Positions 1-8,967 of a stretch of DNA of 46,112 nt are shown here, in pieces. Numbering within the stretch: the first letter of the stretch is position 1; every line of letters begins with the position of its first letter. The stretch lies in assembly GCA_016869975.1 (NCBI GenBank), contig VGCZ01000042.1, positions 1-46,112 of the forward strand, given 5' to 3'. This stretch comes from Alphaproteobacteria bacterium. GTDB taxonomy: Bacteria; Pseudomonadota; Alphaproteobacteria; Reyranellales; Reyranellaceae. Position numbers and translations under genes: made by a program. The notes beneath the pieces were generated by a model. That model ran no database searches and had not been told where the DNA came from. It saw nothing but the letters and a program-made list of their open reading frames with translations.

Positions 1-584
1 AGTCGCTCGACGACACGATCGGCATGGTCCACATGAAGGACGTCATGCCGTACTGGAACTCGGGCCGGAAGTTCCACCTGCGCGACGTGCTGCGCCGCGT
101 GATCTTCGCGGCGCCGACCCTGCCGGTACTCGACCTGTTGCTCGACATGCGCCGTCAGCGCGTCCACATGGCGCTGGTCGTCGACGAGTTCGGCGGCACC
201 GACGGCTTGGTGACCATCGAGGATCTCGTCGAAGAGATCGTCGGCGAGATCGAGGACGAGCACGACGTCCAGACCATGGACAAGCCGGTGCCCAAGGCCG
301 ACGGCGTGTTCGAGGCCACCGGCCGCACCACCATCGAGGCTTTCGAAGAAACGCTCGGCCCGGTGCTCAACGACGAGGAGCGCGGCGAGGTCGACACGCT
401 GGGCGGCCTGATCTTCAGCCTCGCCGGCCGCATACCGTCGCGCGGCGAGGTGGTGCGCCATCCGACCGGACTGGAGTTCGAGATCCTCGATGTCGACCCC
501 CGCCGCATCCGCCGCCTGCGCGTGCGACGTCGGGCGCCGCCCGATGGTCCCACAGCGACGGACCGCGCCAACGAATCCGGCTGA
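1..584 (+). CDS. CBS-domain hemolysin/CorC-HlyC family protein (3' part)
   Basis: The frame is open from base 3, so the 5' end lies outside the window; the first Met at 24 is internal, since the preceding in-frame codons already read like a CBS domain. The visible part holds the end of a CBS pair, with GMVHMKDV followed by VVDEFGGTDGLVTIEDLVEE, the hallmark of the CorC/HlyC/YbeX group. The C-terminal CorC_HlyC domain follows, with TLGGLIFSLAGRIP and a basic tail. Family members usually lie beside ybeY and lnt and have been linked to ribosome or magnesium homeostasis. In many alphaproteobacteria the order is ybeY, this gene, lnt, an Xre regulator, metK, trmB; here those genes are scattered across the window. 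Function beyond the family is not visible. Confidence 0.9.
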   Translation, partial: SLDDTIGMVHMKDVMPYWNSGRKFHLRDVLRRVIFAAPTLPVLDLLLDMRRQRVHMALVVDEFGGTDGLVTIEDLVEEIVGEIEDEHDVQTMDKPVPKADGVFEATGRTTIEAFEETLGPVLNDEERGEVDTLGGLIFSLAGRIPSRGEVVRHPTGLEFEILDVDPRRIRRLRVRRRAPPDGPTATDRANESG

Positions 585-642
585 TCAGCCTTGCGCCTGA
601 GCGCCCATTGCGCGGGCGTGTTCAGGACATGTATTCGTTGCG

Positions 643-1565
643 ATGAAAGTTCCGTACTCCGTGCTGGGTGTGGCCAAGACGGTGTCGGCGGAGGAGATCT
701 GCAAGGCGTACCGACGGCTGGCCAAGCAGAACCACCCCGACCTGCATCCCGGCGACAAGGATGTGGAAGCGCGCTTCAAGGAGATCTCGGGGGCACATGC
801 GCTGCTGTCGGACGCCGAGCAGCGCAAGCGCTACGGGTCTGGCGAGATCGACGCCAGCGGCCAGGAGAGGCTCGTGGCTTCTACCGCGACCACGCCGACC
901 AGGCCGGCGGGCGCAAGTACGATCGCGGCTTCAATCCCGAGGACCTCAGGGGCTACAGCGATGTGTTCTCCGACCTGTTCGGTCACGGCGGCTTCAGCGC
1001 CGGCATGGGCGGGATGGGCGGCCGCGCCGGCACGGTGGTCTTCACGCTCTCGGTCCCGTTCCTGGTAGCGGCGCGTAGCGGCAAGCAAGGCATCCAGTTG
1101 CCCGACGGCCGCAAGCTAGAGCTGACCATTCCCGAAGGCGCCGAGGACGGCGAGACCTTGCTGTTGAAGGGCCAGGGCATGCCTGGCCCCGAGGGCACGC
1201 CGGCGGGCGATGCCATCGTCGAGCTAGATGTTCAGCCACACGATGTCTTCAAGCGCGATGGCTACGACATCCGCCTCGAGCTGCCGATCACGCTCACCGA
1301 GGCCGTGCTGGGCGGCTCGGTCCGCACGCCGACGATCGGCGGGCCGGTGATGCTGAAAGTCACGCCGGGCTCCAACAGCGGCCGGGTGATGCGGCTGCGT
1401 GGCCGCGGCCTGCTCGATCGCAGGACCGGCAAGCGCGGCGACCAGTTCGTCACCCTGCAGGTGACCTTGCCCGATCAGACCGACGGGACGATCCAGGCGT
1501 TCCTGCGGGACTTGGAGGAGGGCAAGAAGCATGACCCGCGCCGCCATCCGGAGGCGCTGAGATGA
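643..1565 (+). pseudogene. cbpA: CbpA/DnaJ-like co-chaperone with a one-base frameshift
   Basis: The start at 643 opens a J domain with the HPD motif at residues 31-33 (KQNHPDLHPGDKD). This frame continues into unrelated sequence and stops near 1068. The rest of the protein continues in another frame from about 870: GFYRDHADQAGGRKYDRGF, a Gly-Met-rich linker, then the two beta-sandwich substrate-binding domains (TIPEGAEDGETLLLKGQG, ELPITLTEAVLGGS) and the end at 1565. The frames join cleanly if one base is restored near 868-872, giving QERARGFYRDH. CbpA is a DnaJ homologue that stimulates DnaK. No zinc-finger domain is present, which separates it from DnaJ. The ATG of cbpM overlaps the stop, as expected of a cbpAM operon. 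As written, only a 141-residue J-domain product could be made. Sequencing error and genuine decay cannot be told apart here. Confidence 0.85.
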
Positions 1566-1891
1566 CGACGCTCGAAGAGCTGCTGCGTCTGCACGCCGCG
1601 CTCACGACGGCGCGTGTCGAGCGCTGGATCGCCATCGGCCTGCTGCGACCCGAAGGCGACGACGAGCCGCCGCGCTTCGCCGCCATCGACGTGGCGCGTG
1701 TGCGATTGCTGATCGAGCTGCGCGAGGATCTGGCGATCGACGATGCAGCGCTGGAGACGGTCGTGCCGCTGCTCGACCCGGTGCACACCCTGCGGCACCG
1801 TCTGGCACGGCTGGCCGACGCGATCGCGCGTCAGTCGGACGACGTGCGCCGCGCGATCGCCGCGGCGCTGATCGCCCAGGAAGATAGATGA
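1562..1891 (+). CDS. cbpM: CbpM-like chaperone modulator (MerR-type helical protein)
   Basis: This 109-residue protein starts inside the end of cbpA (ATG overlaps the TGA), so translation is probably coupled. The motif RVERWIAIGLLRP near the N-terminus followed by RFAAIDVARVRLLIEL matches the MerR-like fold of CbpM, and the C-terminus is a long basic helix. CbpM binds the J domain of CbpA and inhibits its co-chaperone and DNA-binding activity. Family assignment comes from the neighbour and the helix pattern rather than from a catalytic motif. If the upstream frameshift is real, this gene may be expressed poorly or have lost its partner. Confidence 0.7.
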   Translation: MTTLEELLRLHAALTTARVERWIAIGLLRPEGDDEPPRFAAIDVARVRLLIELREDLAIDDAALETVVPLLDPVHTLRHRLARLADAIARQSDDVRRAIAAALIAQEDR

Positions 1892-1922
1892 CGATGTCAC
1901 TTTCTTCTCCCCGCGAAGGTCA

Positions 1923-1940
1923 GGGGCCGCGGACGGCCCC
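1923..1940. terminator. Hairpin between convergent cbpM and metK
   Basis: A perfect 7-bp stem (GGGGCCG/CGGCCCC) with loop CGGA lies between the stops of cbpM (1891) and metK (1959). It is flanked by a CT-rich stretch on the left (TTTCTTCTCCCC) and an AAGGAAGAAGG stretch on the right, which can extend the pairing. It is placed to end both transcripts. There is no long T-tract, so intrinsic termination is only likely. The CT-rich flank resembles the palindromic repeat family seen at 30147, 31804 and 43571. Confidence 0.5.
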
Positions 1941-1958
1941 AAGGAAGAAGGATGAATT

Positions 1959-3245
1959 CTACTTCTCGCCGAAGGCGCCCTTCAGCTCCTTCACCAGATC
2001 GGTACGCTCCCATGAGAAGCCGCCGTCCTTCTCCGGCTTGCGGCCGAAATGGCCGTAAGCGGCGGTGCGCTGATAGATCGGCTTGTTGAGCTGCAGGCCG
2101 CGGCGGATGTTGGTCGGGCGCAGCGGGAAGATATCCGCCAGCACCTTGTCCAGCTTGCGCTCGTCGACCCTGCCGGTGCCCTGCGTGTCGACATAGAGCG
2201 ACATCGGATCGGCGACACCAATGGCGTACGCGACCTGGATCAGGCAGCGATCGGCGAGGCCCGCGGCGACCACGTTCTTGGCGAGATAGCGCGCGGCATA
2301 GGCGGCCGAGCGGTCGACCTTGGTCGGGTCCTTGCCCGAGAAGGCGCCGCCGCCGTGCGGCGCGTAGCCACCATAGGTGTCGACGATGATCTTGCGGCCG
2401 GTGAGCCCGCAATCGCCGTCAGGGCCGCCGACGACGAAATTGCCGGTGGGGTTGACGAAGAAATCGGCGTCCTTCTTGGGCATCCAGCCCTCGGGTAGCG
2501 ACTTCGTCACGTGGGTGCGGATCATCTCCTTGATCATGCCGGAGTTGTACTTCTTGCCCTTGCCGTTGGCCTCGCGGTGCTGGGTCGAGACCACGACCTT
2601 GGTGGCGCCCACCGCCTTGCCGCCGGCGTAGCGCACGGTGACCTGGCTCTTGGCGTCGGGTTGCAGGTCGGGCAGCTCGCCCGAGCGACGCGCCTCGCTC
2701 AGCACCTGCAGGATCTTGTGCGAGAAGTAGATCGGCGCGGGCATGAACGAGCCCTTCTCGTAGGCCTCGCTGTCGCGGCAGGCGAAGCCGAACATCAGGC
2801 CCTGGTCGCCGGCGCCTTCCTGCTCGCCGAGATTGCCGCCCTTCTTCTTGGCGTCGACGCCCATGGCGATGTCGGGCGACTGGCCGTGCAGCAGCACCTC
2901 GACATCGGCGCCATGGAACGAGAAGCCGTCCTGGTCGTAGCCGATATCACGCACCACGCCGCGGGCGATCTCGGTCAGCGCCGCGCGGTTGACCACGGTG
3001 TGGCCGCCATACTTGCGCATGAACGGCGGCGCGGCGCGGCCTTCGCCGGCGATGACGATCTTGTTGGTGGTCGCCAGGGTCTCGCAGCCCAGGCGGGTGT
3101 TGGCGTGGCTGTCGTCGGCGATGCCGAGCTTCACGTCATTTGCGATGAAGGCGTCGAGAATGGCGTCGGAAATCTGGTCGCAGACCTTGTCGGGATGCCC
3201 CTCGGAGACGGATTCGCTGGTGAAGATGTAGTCCTGAAGCGCCAC
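1959..3245 (-). CDS. metK: S-adenosylmethionine synthetase
   Basis: This cytoplasmic enzyme makes S-adenosylmethionine from methionine and ATP. The family signatures are all present: [20 protein letters not shown] at the N-terminus, the GAGDQG loop ([16 protein letters not shown]), and the glycine-rich P-loop-like [19 protein letters not shown]. The C-terminal YGHFGRKP is also conserved. A GTG at 3245 is preferred as start: it is preceded by GAGGAG with a 9-base gap and gives 428 residues beginning VALQDYIF. The ATG at 3269 is an alternative that adds eight residues but has no good ribosome site. I looked at the 216 bases upstream for a known SAM riboswitch shape and could not support one. 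The gene is normally near lnt and trmB in alphaproteobacteria but here is separated from them. Confidence 0.95.
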   Translation of the reverse strand: MALQDYIFTSESVSEGHPDKVCDQISDAILDAFIANDVKLGIADDSHANTRLGCETLATTNKIVIAGEGRAAPPFMRKYGGHTVVNRAALTEIARGVVRDIGYDQDGFSFHGADVEVLLHGQSPDIAMGVDAKKKGGNLGEQEGAGDQGLMFGFACRDSEAYEKGSFMPAPIYFSHKILQVLSEARRSGELPDLQPDAKSQVTVRYAGGKAVGATKVVVSTQHREANGKGKKYNSGMIKEMIRTHVTKSLPEGWMPKKDADFFVNPTGNFVVGGPDGDCGLTGRKIIVDTYGGYAPHGGGAFSGKDPTKVDRSAAYAARYLAKNVVAAGLADRCLIQVAYAIGVADPMSLYVDTQGTGRVDERKLDKVLADIFPLRPTNIRRGLQLNKPIYQRTAAYGHFGRKPEKDGGFSWERTDLVKELKGAFGEK

Positions 3246-3461
3246 GGCTTGGCTCTCCTCGTTGTTCATTCTGGACCAGGATCGAGCCGGACCCGTGGGG
3301 GACACGGGGCGCGCCGTCGACCGCTGAGCCATTTTTATCGTGGTGGCAAGGGGCCCGAAATCCATCCACGGCCGGCCACTCATGCGGCAGGCGGTCGACG
3401 GGCCATAGAAAGACGGAGAGGGGGCCAAAAATCAAGCGCTCCCGGCCCAAATCCGTGGACC

Positions 3462-4367
3462 TTAAGTCGCGACCGCGCGCGCCCGCACATATTCGCGGTG
3501 CACAATGTAGAGGCCGGCGCCGACCAGCAGGACCATTCCTGCCCAGGTCAGGGCATCGGGGATATGGCCCCAGATCGCCCAACCGACGATCACCGCCCAG
3601 ATCAGGCCGCTGTAGCGGAAGGCGCCGATCACCGAGGCCTCGCCGGCGCGCATCGCCAGCACCACCCAGTGATAGCCGATGGCGAGGAACAGCGAGGCCG
3701 TGCCCAGCATCGCCCATTCGCGCCAGCCCATCGGGCGCCAGTCGTCGATCACGGCCATGGCGCAGCCGAACAGCCCGACCGACAGCGCGTTGGCGAAGGT
3801 GATGACGACGGAGGGCACCCGGGGATTGATGCGCCGGGTGTAGATGTCGCGAAAGGCGTGCAGGCCGGTGGCGCCGAACGCCAGCAGAGCCCACCAGTTC
3901 AACCCCTCGGGCGACGGTCGCACGATCAGCAGCACGCCGAGGAAGCCCGCCGCCACCGCGCTCCAGCGCCGCCAGCCGACGCTCTCGCCGAGCCACAGCA
4001 CGGCCATCACCGTTATGAAGATCGGCGTCGACATGTTGATCGCCGTGGCGGTGGCGATGGGCAGCGCGAACAGCGCCAGCAGATAGGTGAAGGTGCCGAC
4101 GATATCGAGCGCGCAGCGGCCCAGAAGACGCGGCTCGCCGAGCCAGCGCAGCTCGCGCACCGGCGTCGTCGCCAGCAGCACCGCGCCGATCCAGATCGAC
4201 GCCATCATGCCGCGTACGCCGATCACCTGGCTCGCCGGCATGGTTTCGCTGGCGATCTTGATCAGCGTGTCGTTGACCATGAACACCGACATCGCCGCCG
4301 ACATGAGGACGATGCCGCGCCGATTGGCGGCCAGAACGCCGGCCGTATCGCCCGTGGCGGTGGACAT
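3462..4367 (-). CDS. EamA/DMT-family transporter
   Basis: The 301-residue protein is almost entirely hydrophobic, with about ten predicted membrane segments in two homologous halves, as in the drug/metabolite transporter superfamily. The start MSTATGDTAG precedes the first helix (RRGIVLMSAAMSVFMVNDTL). The second half ends with WAGMVLLVGAGLYIVHREYVRAR, a common ending in EamA proteins of alphaproteobacteria. Substrate cannot be read from sequence; relatives move amino acids, metabolites or carnitine-like compounds. It lies 216 bases upstream of metK on the same strand and about 10 bases downstream of the TPR gene. Confidence 0.85.
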   Translation of the reverse strand: MSTATGDTAGVLAANRRGIVLMSAAMSVFMVNDTLIKIASETMPASQVIGVRGMMASIWIGAVLLATTPVRELRWLGEPRLLGRCALDIVGTFTYLLALFALPIATATAINMSTPIFITVMAVLWLGESVGWRRWSAVAAGFLGVLLIVRPSPEGLNWWALLAFGATGLHAFRDIYTRRINPRVPSVVITFANALSVGLFGCAMAVIDDWRPMGWREWAMLGTASLFLAIGYHWVVLAMRAGEASVIGAFRYSGLIWAVIVGWAIWGHIPDALTWAGMVLLVGAGLYIVHREYVRARAVAT

Positions 4368-4377
4368 GACGCGAGGC

Positions 4378-5019
4378 TTATTGCGCTGGCGGCAGCTTCT
4401 TGAAGACCTCGACGATCGGATCGAGCAGCGCCGCGTCGGGCTGTTGGCGGCTACCCTGGGCGTAGCGCACGTAATCGGCGCACAGCATGCGCATCAGCGG
4501 CGCGAACGGCTCGGGCGCGTGCTCGAAGAACGGCTTGAGCTTCGACACGCCTTCCTGCGCCGCCGTGCAGGCGTCGCGCATGCGCTGCGCCCCGGCGAGT
4601 AGCCGGCCTTCGGCGCCGAGCGACAGCGCGAGGTCGGGGATGTACTGCTCGGGCGTGGCGCGGGCGAGCCCGCGATAGACGATAGTGCCCTCCTGCGCCG
4701 CCATCAGCGCCTCGTCGAAACGCTCGGCCGCGCCCAGCATGGTCGCCAGCGTGTTGAGCGCCAGCGCGAGATCGGGCGTCGTGTCGGGTGCCTCGCCGGC
4801 CAGCGCCCGGCGCAGCTCGACCGCTTCTTCCGCCGGCTTCACCGCCTCGTTCACCTGGCCCACGGCGTTGAGCATGGTGGCCAACGCGTTGAGCGAGGCG
4901 GCGAGCTCGGGCCGCGCCTTGGGATCGCTCGCGGCACGACCGCGGTCCTGCTCGACCTGGTGCGTGACGGCGGCCAGCACCTCTTCGGGTGAAGGCTCCT
5001 GCTGCTCGGTGCCGCTCAT
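4378..5019 (-). CDS. Tetratricopeptide-repeat protein
   Basis: The ATG at 5019 overlaps the TGA of the upstream EVE gene (ATGA), so translation is probably coupled; the 213-residue product begins MSGTEQQEPSP. Two clear TPR-type helix pairs are visible: LAASLNALATMLNAVGQVNEA with EEAVELRRALAG, and LALALNTLATMLGAAERFDEA with the helix after it; a weaker third pair follows. There is no signal peptide or membrane segment, so it should be cytoplasmic and act as a protein-binding scaffold. Its partner is unknown; the position in a gpsA-EVE-TPR run is the only clue. Confidence 0.75.
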   Translation of the reverse strand: MSGTEQQEPSPEEVLAAVTHQVEQDRGRAASDPKARPELAASLNALATMLNAVGQVNEAVKPAEEAVELRRALAGEAPDTTPDLALALNTLATMLGAAERFDEALMAAQEGTIVYRGLARATPEQYIPDLALSLGAEGRLLAGAQRMRDACTAAQEGVSKLKPFFEHAPEPFAPLMRMLCADYVRYAQGSRQQPDAALLDPIVEVFKKLPPAQ

Positions 5020-5429
5020 GCCTTCTCTCCCGCCATTTTCATCAACAGCGCCCAATGCGCGTCGCCGACCGCGACCACCGACAGCCGGCCCTGGCGCACG
5101 AGGCCGAAATCCTTGAGCCTGGCGTCTTCCTTGATCGCCGTCAGCGTCACCGCGCTCTTCAGCGGTTTCACCGCCTCGAGATCGACCATGCCGAACTTGC
5201 CGGTCTCGTCGGTGTGATCGGGATAGTACTCCTTCGCCACGCGCACGATACCGACGATCTCCTTGCCCTCGTTGGAATGATAGAAAAGCGCCAGCTCGCC
5301 CTTCTTCATCGCCTTCATGTTGGCCGCGGCCTGATGGTTGCGCACACCGCTCCAGAAGGTGCGCTTGTCCTTGACCATCTGATCCCAGCTGTAGACCGAC
5401 GGTTCGGACTTCACGAGCCAATGCGCCAT
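5016..5429 (-). CDS. EVE-domain (PUA-like) protein
   Basis: This 137-residue protein starts MAHWLVKSEPSVYSWDQM, the typical opening of stand-alone EVE (thymocyte nuclear protein 1-like) proteins. FWSGVRNHQAAANMKAMKKG and ALFYHSN follow, also diagnostic. EVE domains share the PUA-like fold and are thought to bind modified bases in DNA or RNA. The start at 5429 lies one base after the gpsA stop (TGACATG), and the stop overlaps the start of the TPR gene, so the three genes probably form one operon. No catalytic residues are expected. Confidence 0.9.
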   Translation of the reverse strand: MAHWLVKSEPSVYSWDQMVKDKRTFWSGVRNHQAAANMKAMKKGELALFYHSNEGKEIVGIVRVAKEYYPDHTDETGKFGMVDLEAVKPLKSAVTLTAIKEDARLKDFGLVRQGRLSVVAVGDAHWALLMKMAGEKA

Positions 5430-5430
5430 G

Positions 5431-6438
5431 TCATTCCCCCTCGCCGCGCAGCGGACGGGCCAGCAGCGCGCGGATCGTCGCCTCGACGTTGGCGCCATGA
5501 TGCAACACCTGGGCGACGGCGGTACAGATCGGCATCTCCACGCAATGGCGGCGCGCGACCTCGGCGACGACAGGCGCAGTATAGAAGCCCTCGGCGACCG
5601 AGCTGCGCGCTGACAGAAAGTCCTTGGCGTCGGCGCCCTCGCCCACCGCGATGCCCAGCGAGCGGTTGCGCGACAGCGGCCCGTTGCAGGTCAACGTCAG
5701 GTCGCCCAGGCCGGCGAGCCCGGCCATGGTCTCGATCTTCGCGCCCATCGCCACGCCCAGCCGCGCCATTTCGGCGAAGCCGCGCGTCAGCACGGCGGCG
5801 CGCGCGTTGTCGCCCAGCTTGCGGCCATCGGCGATTCCGCAGGCGATCGCCAGCACGTTCTTCACCGCGCCGCCCAGCGCCGCGCCGGTCAGGTCATCGC
5901 TCCAGTATGGCCGGAAGCTCGCCGTCGCCAGAGCGGCGGCCATCGCCCGGCCCAGCATGGCATCGGCGCAGGCCAAGGTCACCGCCGTCGGCTGACCACG
6001 GGCGACCTCCTCGGCGAAGGTCGGGCCCGACAGCATGGCGACGACGCGGCCGGGCATCGCCGCCCGCACCGCCGCCGGCATCAACGCGCCGGTATCGGTT
6101 TCGATGCCCTTGGCGCAAATGATCACCGGGACGCCCGGCGGCAGGTGACCGTGCAGCCGCGCCGCCACCGCGCGCGTCGCCTGCGCCGGCGTCACCAGCA
6201 GGACCGCGTCGGACGCGGCGAGGTCCTCGAGCGCGCCCGAGGCGCGGATCGCCGTGTCGAGCACGTGGCCGGGCAGGAACGCCGTGTTGCGGTGCGCGCC
6301 GTTGATGTCGGCCACGACCTCGGCCTCGCGCGCCCACAAGGTCACGGCGCGGCCGGCGCGGCACGCGGTCATCGCCAGCGCCGTGCCCCAGGCGCCGCCG
6401 CCGACGACGCCGACGCGCGAGATGGTCCGTCCGTCCAT
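5431..6438 (-). CDS. gpsA: NAD(P)-dependent glycerol-3-phosphate dehydrogenase
   Basis: GpsA reduces dihydroxyacetone phosphate to sn-glycerol 3-phosphate for phospholipid synthesis in the cytoplasm. The dinucleotide-binding motif GVVGGGAWGTALA is at residues 10-22, followed by TLWAREAEV. ALGGAVKNVLAIACGI holds the conserved lysine, and MAGLAGLGDLTLTC and SRNRSLG complete the family signature. The start at 6438 (MDGRTISRV) gives 335 residues, the usual length; the open frame upstream is not conserved-looking. It is the first gene of a tight minus-strand run with the EVE and TPR genes, and is divergent from the heparinase-like gene. Confidence 0.95.
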   Translation of the reverse strand: MDGRTISRVGVVGGGAWGTALAMTACRAGRAVTLWAREAEVVADINGAHRNTAFLPGHVLDTAIRASGALEDLAASDAVLLVTPAQATRAVAARLHGHLPPGVPVIICAKGIETDTGALMPAAVRAAMPGRVVAMLSGPTFAEEVARGQPTAVTLACADAMLGRAMAAALATASFRPYWSDDLTGAALGGAVKNVLAIACGIADGRKLGDNARAAVLTRGFAEMARLGVAMGAKIETMAGLAGLGDLTLTCNGPLSRNRSLGIAVGEGADAKDFLSARSSVAEGFYTAPVVAEVARRHCVEMPICTAVAQVLHHGANVEATIRALLARPLRGEGE

Positions 6439-6551
6439 TCCGTCTTGTACCCGTCCCGGCCATCCACCGGCCAGAAGCTTGCGGCGGTCGAATCGCGATG
6501 TTACGTGGCGAGGATGCGGCTCGCCCCTTCCGCCGCGCCAGCCGGCCACGC

Positions 6552-8231
6552 ATGGCCACCGCGCTGATAGCGCCTCCCGCCGCGCCCGATCTGCGCGACG
6601 CGCTGCGCCGCGTCTGGTTCGGCTCCGCGCTCTATCCGCTGTTCCTGCGCGCACGGCCGCCCGGCGCCTTCTTCGCCGTGGTGCCCGACCCGTGGCCGGG
6701 CGATCCGGCGCGCGCCGACAGCCTGCTCGCCGGCCAGTTCAACAGCCATGGCCGCGGCGGCTCGATCGAGGGCGATCCCTGGCGGCGCGCCGACGCCGAC
6801 CCGCTGTGGCTGGCCGAGCTCAACAAGTTCGAATGGCTGCGCGACCTGCGCGACGTCGGCCAACCCCTGGCCGCCAATATGGCCGCCGCCAAGGTCGACG
6901 AGTGGATCGTCGCCAATCCCAGATGGTCGCCGATCGCCTGGCGCGCCGATGTGCTGTCGGCCCGGGTGGTGATGTGGATCCGCCACTACGACTTCCTCGC
7001 CTCCGGCGCCACCGAGGGCTTCGCCGCGCGGCTGGTGGCCAGCCTGGCGCAACAGCGCCGACATCTCGAGCGGCTGATCCCCGGCGGGCTGGCCGGCGCG
7101 CGCCTGCTGGCGGCGATGAAGGCCGCGGTGATCGTCGACCTCGCCTTCATCAAGGCCGGACCGGCGCACGAGCGCGCCCTGGAACGCTCGCTGGTGCGGC
7201 TCTCGCGCGCGCTGGCGCGCATCGTGCTGGACGACGGCACCATCGCCGAGCGCAGCCCGCGCCAGCAATTCGCCGCGCTGCGCGATCTCATCGACCTGCG
7301 CGCCTCCCTGCTGTCGGCCGACCGCAGCGGGCCGCCGACCATACAGGCGGCGATCGAGCGCGCCGCCGCCATGCTGCGCTTCTTCCGCCACGGCGATGGC
7401 GGGCTGGCCTGCTTCAACGGCTCGGACGAAGGCGATCCGGCGCTGATCGACCTCGTGCTGGCGCGCACGGGCGCAACCGCCAAGCCACCCAAGGAGGCGC
7501 CGCGCGGCGGCTTCCAGCGCCTCGCGGCGGGCGCCGCCCAGATCATCGCCGATACAGGCGCGCCGCCCAGGCGCGGCCTGGACCTCGACGCGCATGCCGG
7601 CACGCTGTCCTTCGAGTTCTCGCTGGGCGACGAACGCATGATCGTCAACTGTGGCGCCTATCCGGGTCTGGCCCCGGAGTGGCGCTCGACCATGCGCTAC
7701 ACGGCCGCCCATTCGACCGTCGTGGTCGACGACACGAATTCGTCGGAGGTGATGACCGACGGTCCGCTCGAGCATCCGCCATCCAACGTCGCGGCCAAGC
7801 GCTTCGAGCGCGATGGCGCGCTGTGGCTCGAGCTCAGCCATGACGGTTGGCGCTCTCTGTTCGGCATCGTGCACAAGCGCCGCCTGTGGCTGTCGCCCGA
7901 TGGCACCGATCTGCGCGGCGAGGACACGCTGGCGGGGCCCGATGGCAAGCGGGTGAAGAAGACCGCGTCGGGCCGCAAATTCGCCGTGCGTTTCCACCTG
8001 CATCCCGACGTCAAGGCGTCGCTGGCGCAGTCCGGCGCCAGCGCGCTCTTGCGCCTGCCCTCGGGGCAGGGTTGGCGGCTGCGCGCCAGCGGCGGCACGA
8101 TCGGCCTGGCGGAGAGCGTCTATCTCGGCGACGGCCGGCGCATCCGTCGCGCCGCGCAGCTGGTGCTCACCGGCGCGCTGGGGCCCGATGGCTCCAAGAT
8201 CAAATGGGCCTTCACGCGGGTCGAGGGCTAG
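6552..8231 (+). CDS. Heparinase II/III-family protein
   Basis: The 559-residue protein (start MATALIAPPAA) has the N-terminal helical region typical of alphaproteobacterial heparinase-like proteins (WFGSALYPLFLRARPPGAFF, NKFEWLRDL) and the C-terminal beta-sandwich (LDAHAGTLSFEFSLGDERM, AHSTVVVDDTNSSEV). Family members are predicted polysaccharide lyases acting on uronic-acid polymers; the substrate here is unknown. In many alphaproteobacteria this gene sits between rsmB and purH. The second part of that order holds here, with purH about 1.9 kb downstream. No clear ribosome site decides between the ATGs at 6498 and 6552; the shorter form fits the family better. No classical signal peptide is seen. 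Confidence 0.85.
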   Translation: MATALIAPPAAPDLRDALRRVWFGSALYPLFLRARPPGAFFAVVPDPWPGDPARADSLLAGQFNSHGRGGSIEGDPWRRADADPLWLAELNKFEWLRDLRDVGQPLAANMAAAKVDEWIVANPRWSPIAWRADVLSARVVMWIRHYDFLASGATEGFAARLVASLAQQRRHLERLIPGGLAGARLLAAMKAAVIVDLAFIKAGPAHERALERSLVRLSRALARIVLDDGTIAERSPRQQFAALRDLIDLRASLLSADRSGPPTIQAAIERAAAMLRFFRHGDGGLACFNGSDEGDPALIDLVLARTGATAKPPKEAPRGGFQRLAAGAAQIIADTGAPPRRGLDLDAHAGTLSFEFSLGDERMIVNCGAYPGLAPEWRSTMRYTAAHSTVVVDDTNSSEVMTDGPLEHPPSNVAAKRFERDGALWLELSHDGWRSLFGIVHKRRLWLSPDGTDLRGEDTLAGPDGKRVKKTASGRKFAVRFHLHPDVKASLAQSGASALLRLPSGQGWRLRASGGTIGLAESVYLGDGRRIRRAAQLVLTGALGPDGSKIKWAFTRVEG

Positions 8232-8243
8232 AGTTCACGATCC

Positions 8244-8939
8244 ATGCGCGAGTTGGTCCTGTTGCCCGGCTTCATGTGCGACGTCGATCTGTGGAGCGAC
8301 ATGATGCCGGCGCTGGCAACGCTGGGCCGGCCGCATTTCGGCAATGTCTACGAAGACGATTCGCTCGACGCCATGGCCAGGCGCGTGCTCGCGGAGTCGC
8401 CGCGACGCTTCGTGCTGATCGGTTTCTCGATGGGTGGCTTCGTCGCGCGCATCGCCACCTTGATGGCGCCCGAACGCGTCGCAGGCGTGGCCTTCATCTG
8501 CAGCTCGGCGCGCGCGCAATCGGCCGCCGAGGACGCGCACAAGAAGACGCGCATCGCCGCGCTCGACGCGCCGGGCGCGCGCGGCGGCTCGGCCCGCAGC
8601 TTCTCGCAGGCGCTGCATCCCGATCGCGAGCGCGATCCCGTCCTGCTCGAGCGCCTGCGCGGCATGACGCGCCGGCTCGGCAAGGAGGTGATGATCCGCC
8701 AGCTCACGCCGTCGCGCGCCGACGGCTACGCCGATCTCGAGCGCATCGCCTGCCCGTCGCTGGTGATCGCCGCGCGCCAGGACCGCCTGCGCCGCTTCGA
8801 GGAGACCGAGCGCATGGCCAAGCACCTGCCCGACAGCCGCTTCGCTGTGGTCGATGAATGCGGCCACATGGCGCCGCTGGAGCGGCCGCGCGAAGTGGCG
8901 GCGCTCCTGACGCAGTGGATCGCCGACAACGATCTCTGA
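8244..8939 (+). CDS. Alpha/beta hydrolase
   Basis: This 231-residue protein has the nucleophile elbow GFSMGG with Ser62, an acid candidate at Asp180 (ARQDRLRR) and the terminal histidine at His208 ([12 protein letters not shown]). That is a complete alpha/beta-hydrolase triad. The oxyanion-side motif LLPGFMCD is near the N-terminus. The substrate is not evident; relatives include small-ester and thioester hydrolases. It begins 12 bases after the heparinase-like gene, so the two are probably co-transcribed. No signal peptide is present. Confidence 0.88.
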   Translation: MRELVLLPGFMCDVDLWSDMMPALATLGRPHFGNVYEDDSLDAMARRVLAESPRRFVLIGFSMGGFVARIATLMAPERVAGVAFICSSARAQSAAEDAHKKTRIAALDAPGARGGSARSFSQALHPDRERDPVLLERLRGMTRRLGKEVMIRQLTPSRADGYADLERIACPSLVIAARQDRLRRFEETERMAKHLPDSRFAVVDECGHMAPLERPREVAALLTQWIADNDL

Positions 8940-8967
8940 ACCGGAGCCCGTTCGCGCGGCCGGGCCG

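Noticed and set aside
860-880. Programmed frameshifting in cbpA
   Set aside because: No slippery heptamer or downstream pseudoknot is apparent at the frame junction, so a plain one-base deletion is simpler.
3246-3461. Possible SAM riboswitch upstream of metK
   Set aside because: I compared the leader with remembered SAM-II and SAM/SAH shapes; no matching pseudoknot or conserved core could be built, so none is claimed.
2511-4403. Long plus-strand open frame of 630 codons opposite metK and the EamA gene
   Set aside because: Its translation is rich in His, Arg, Ala and Gly repeats with no domain, and it is a mirror of well-supported genes on the other strand.
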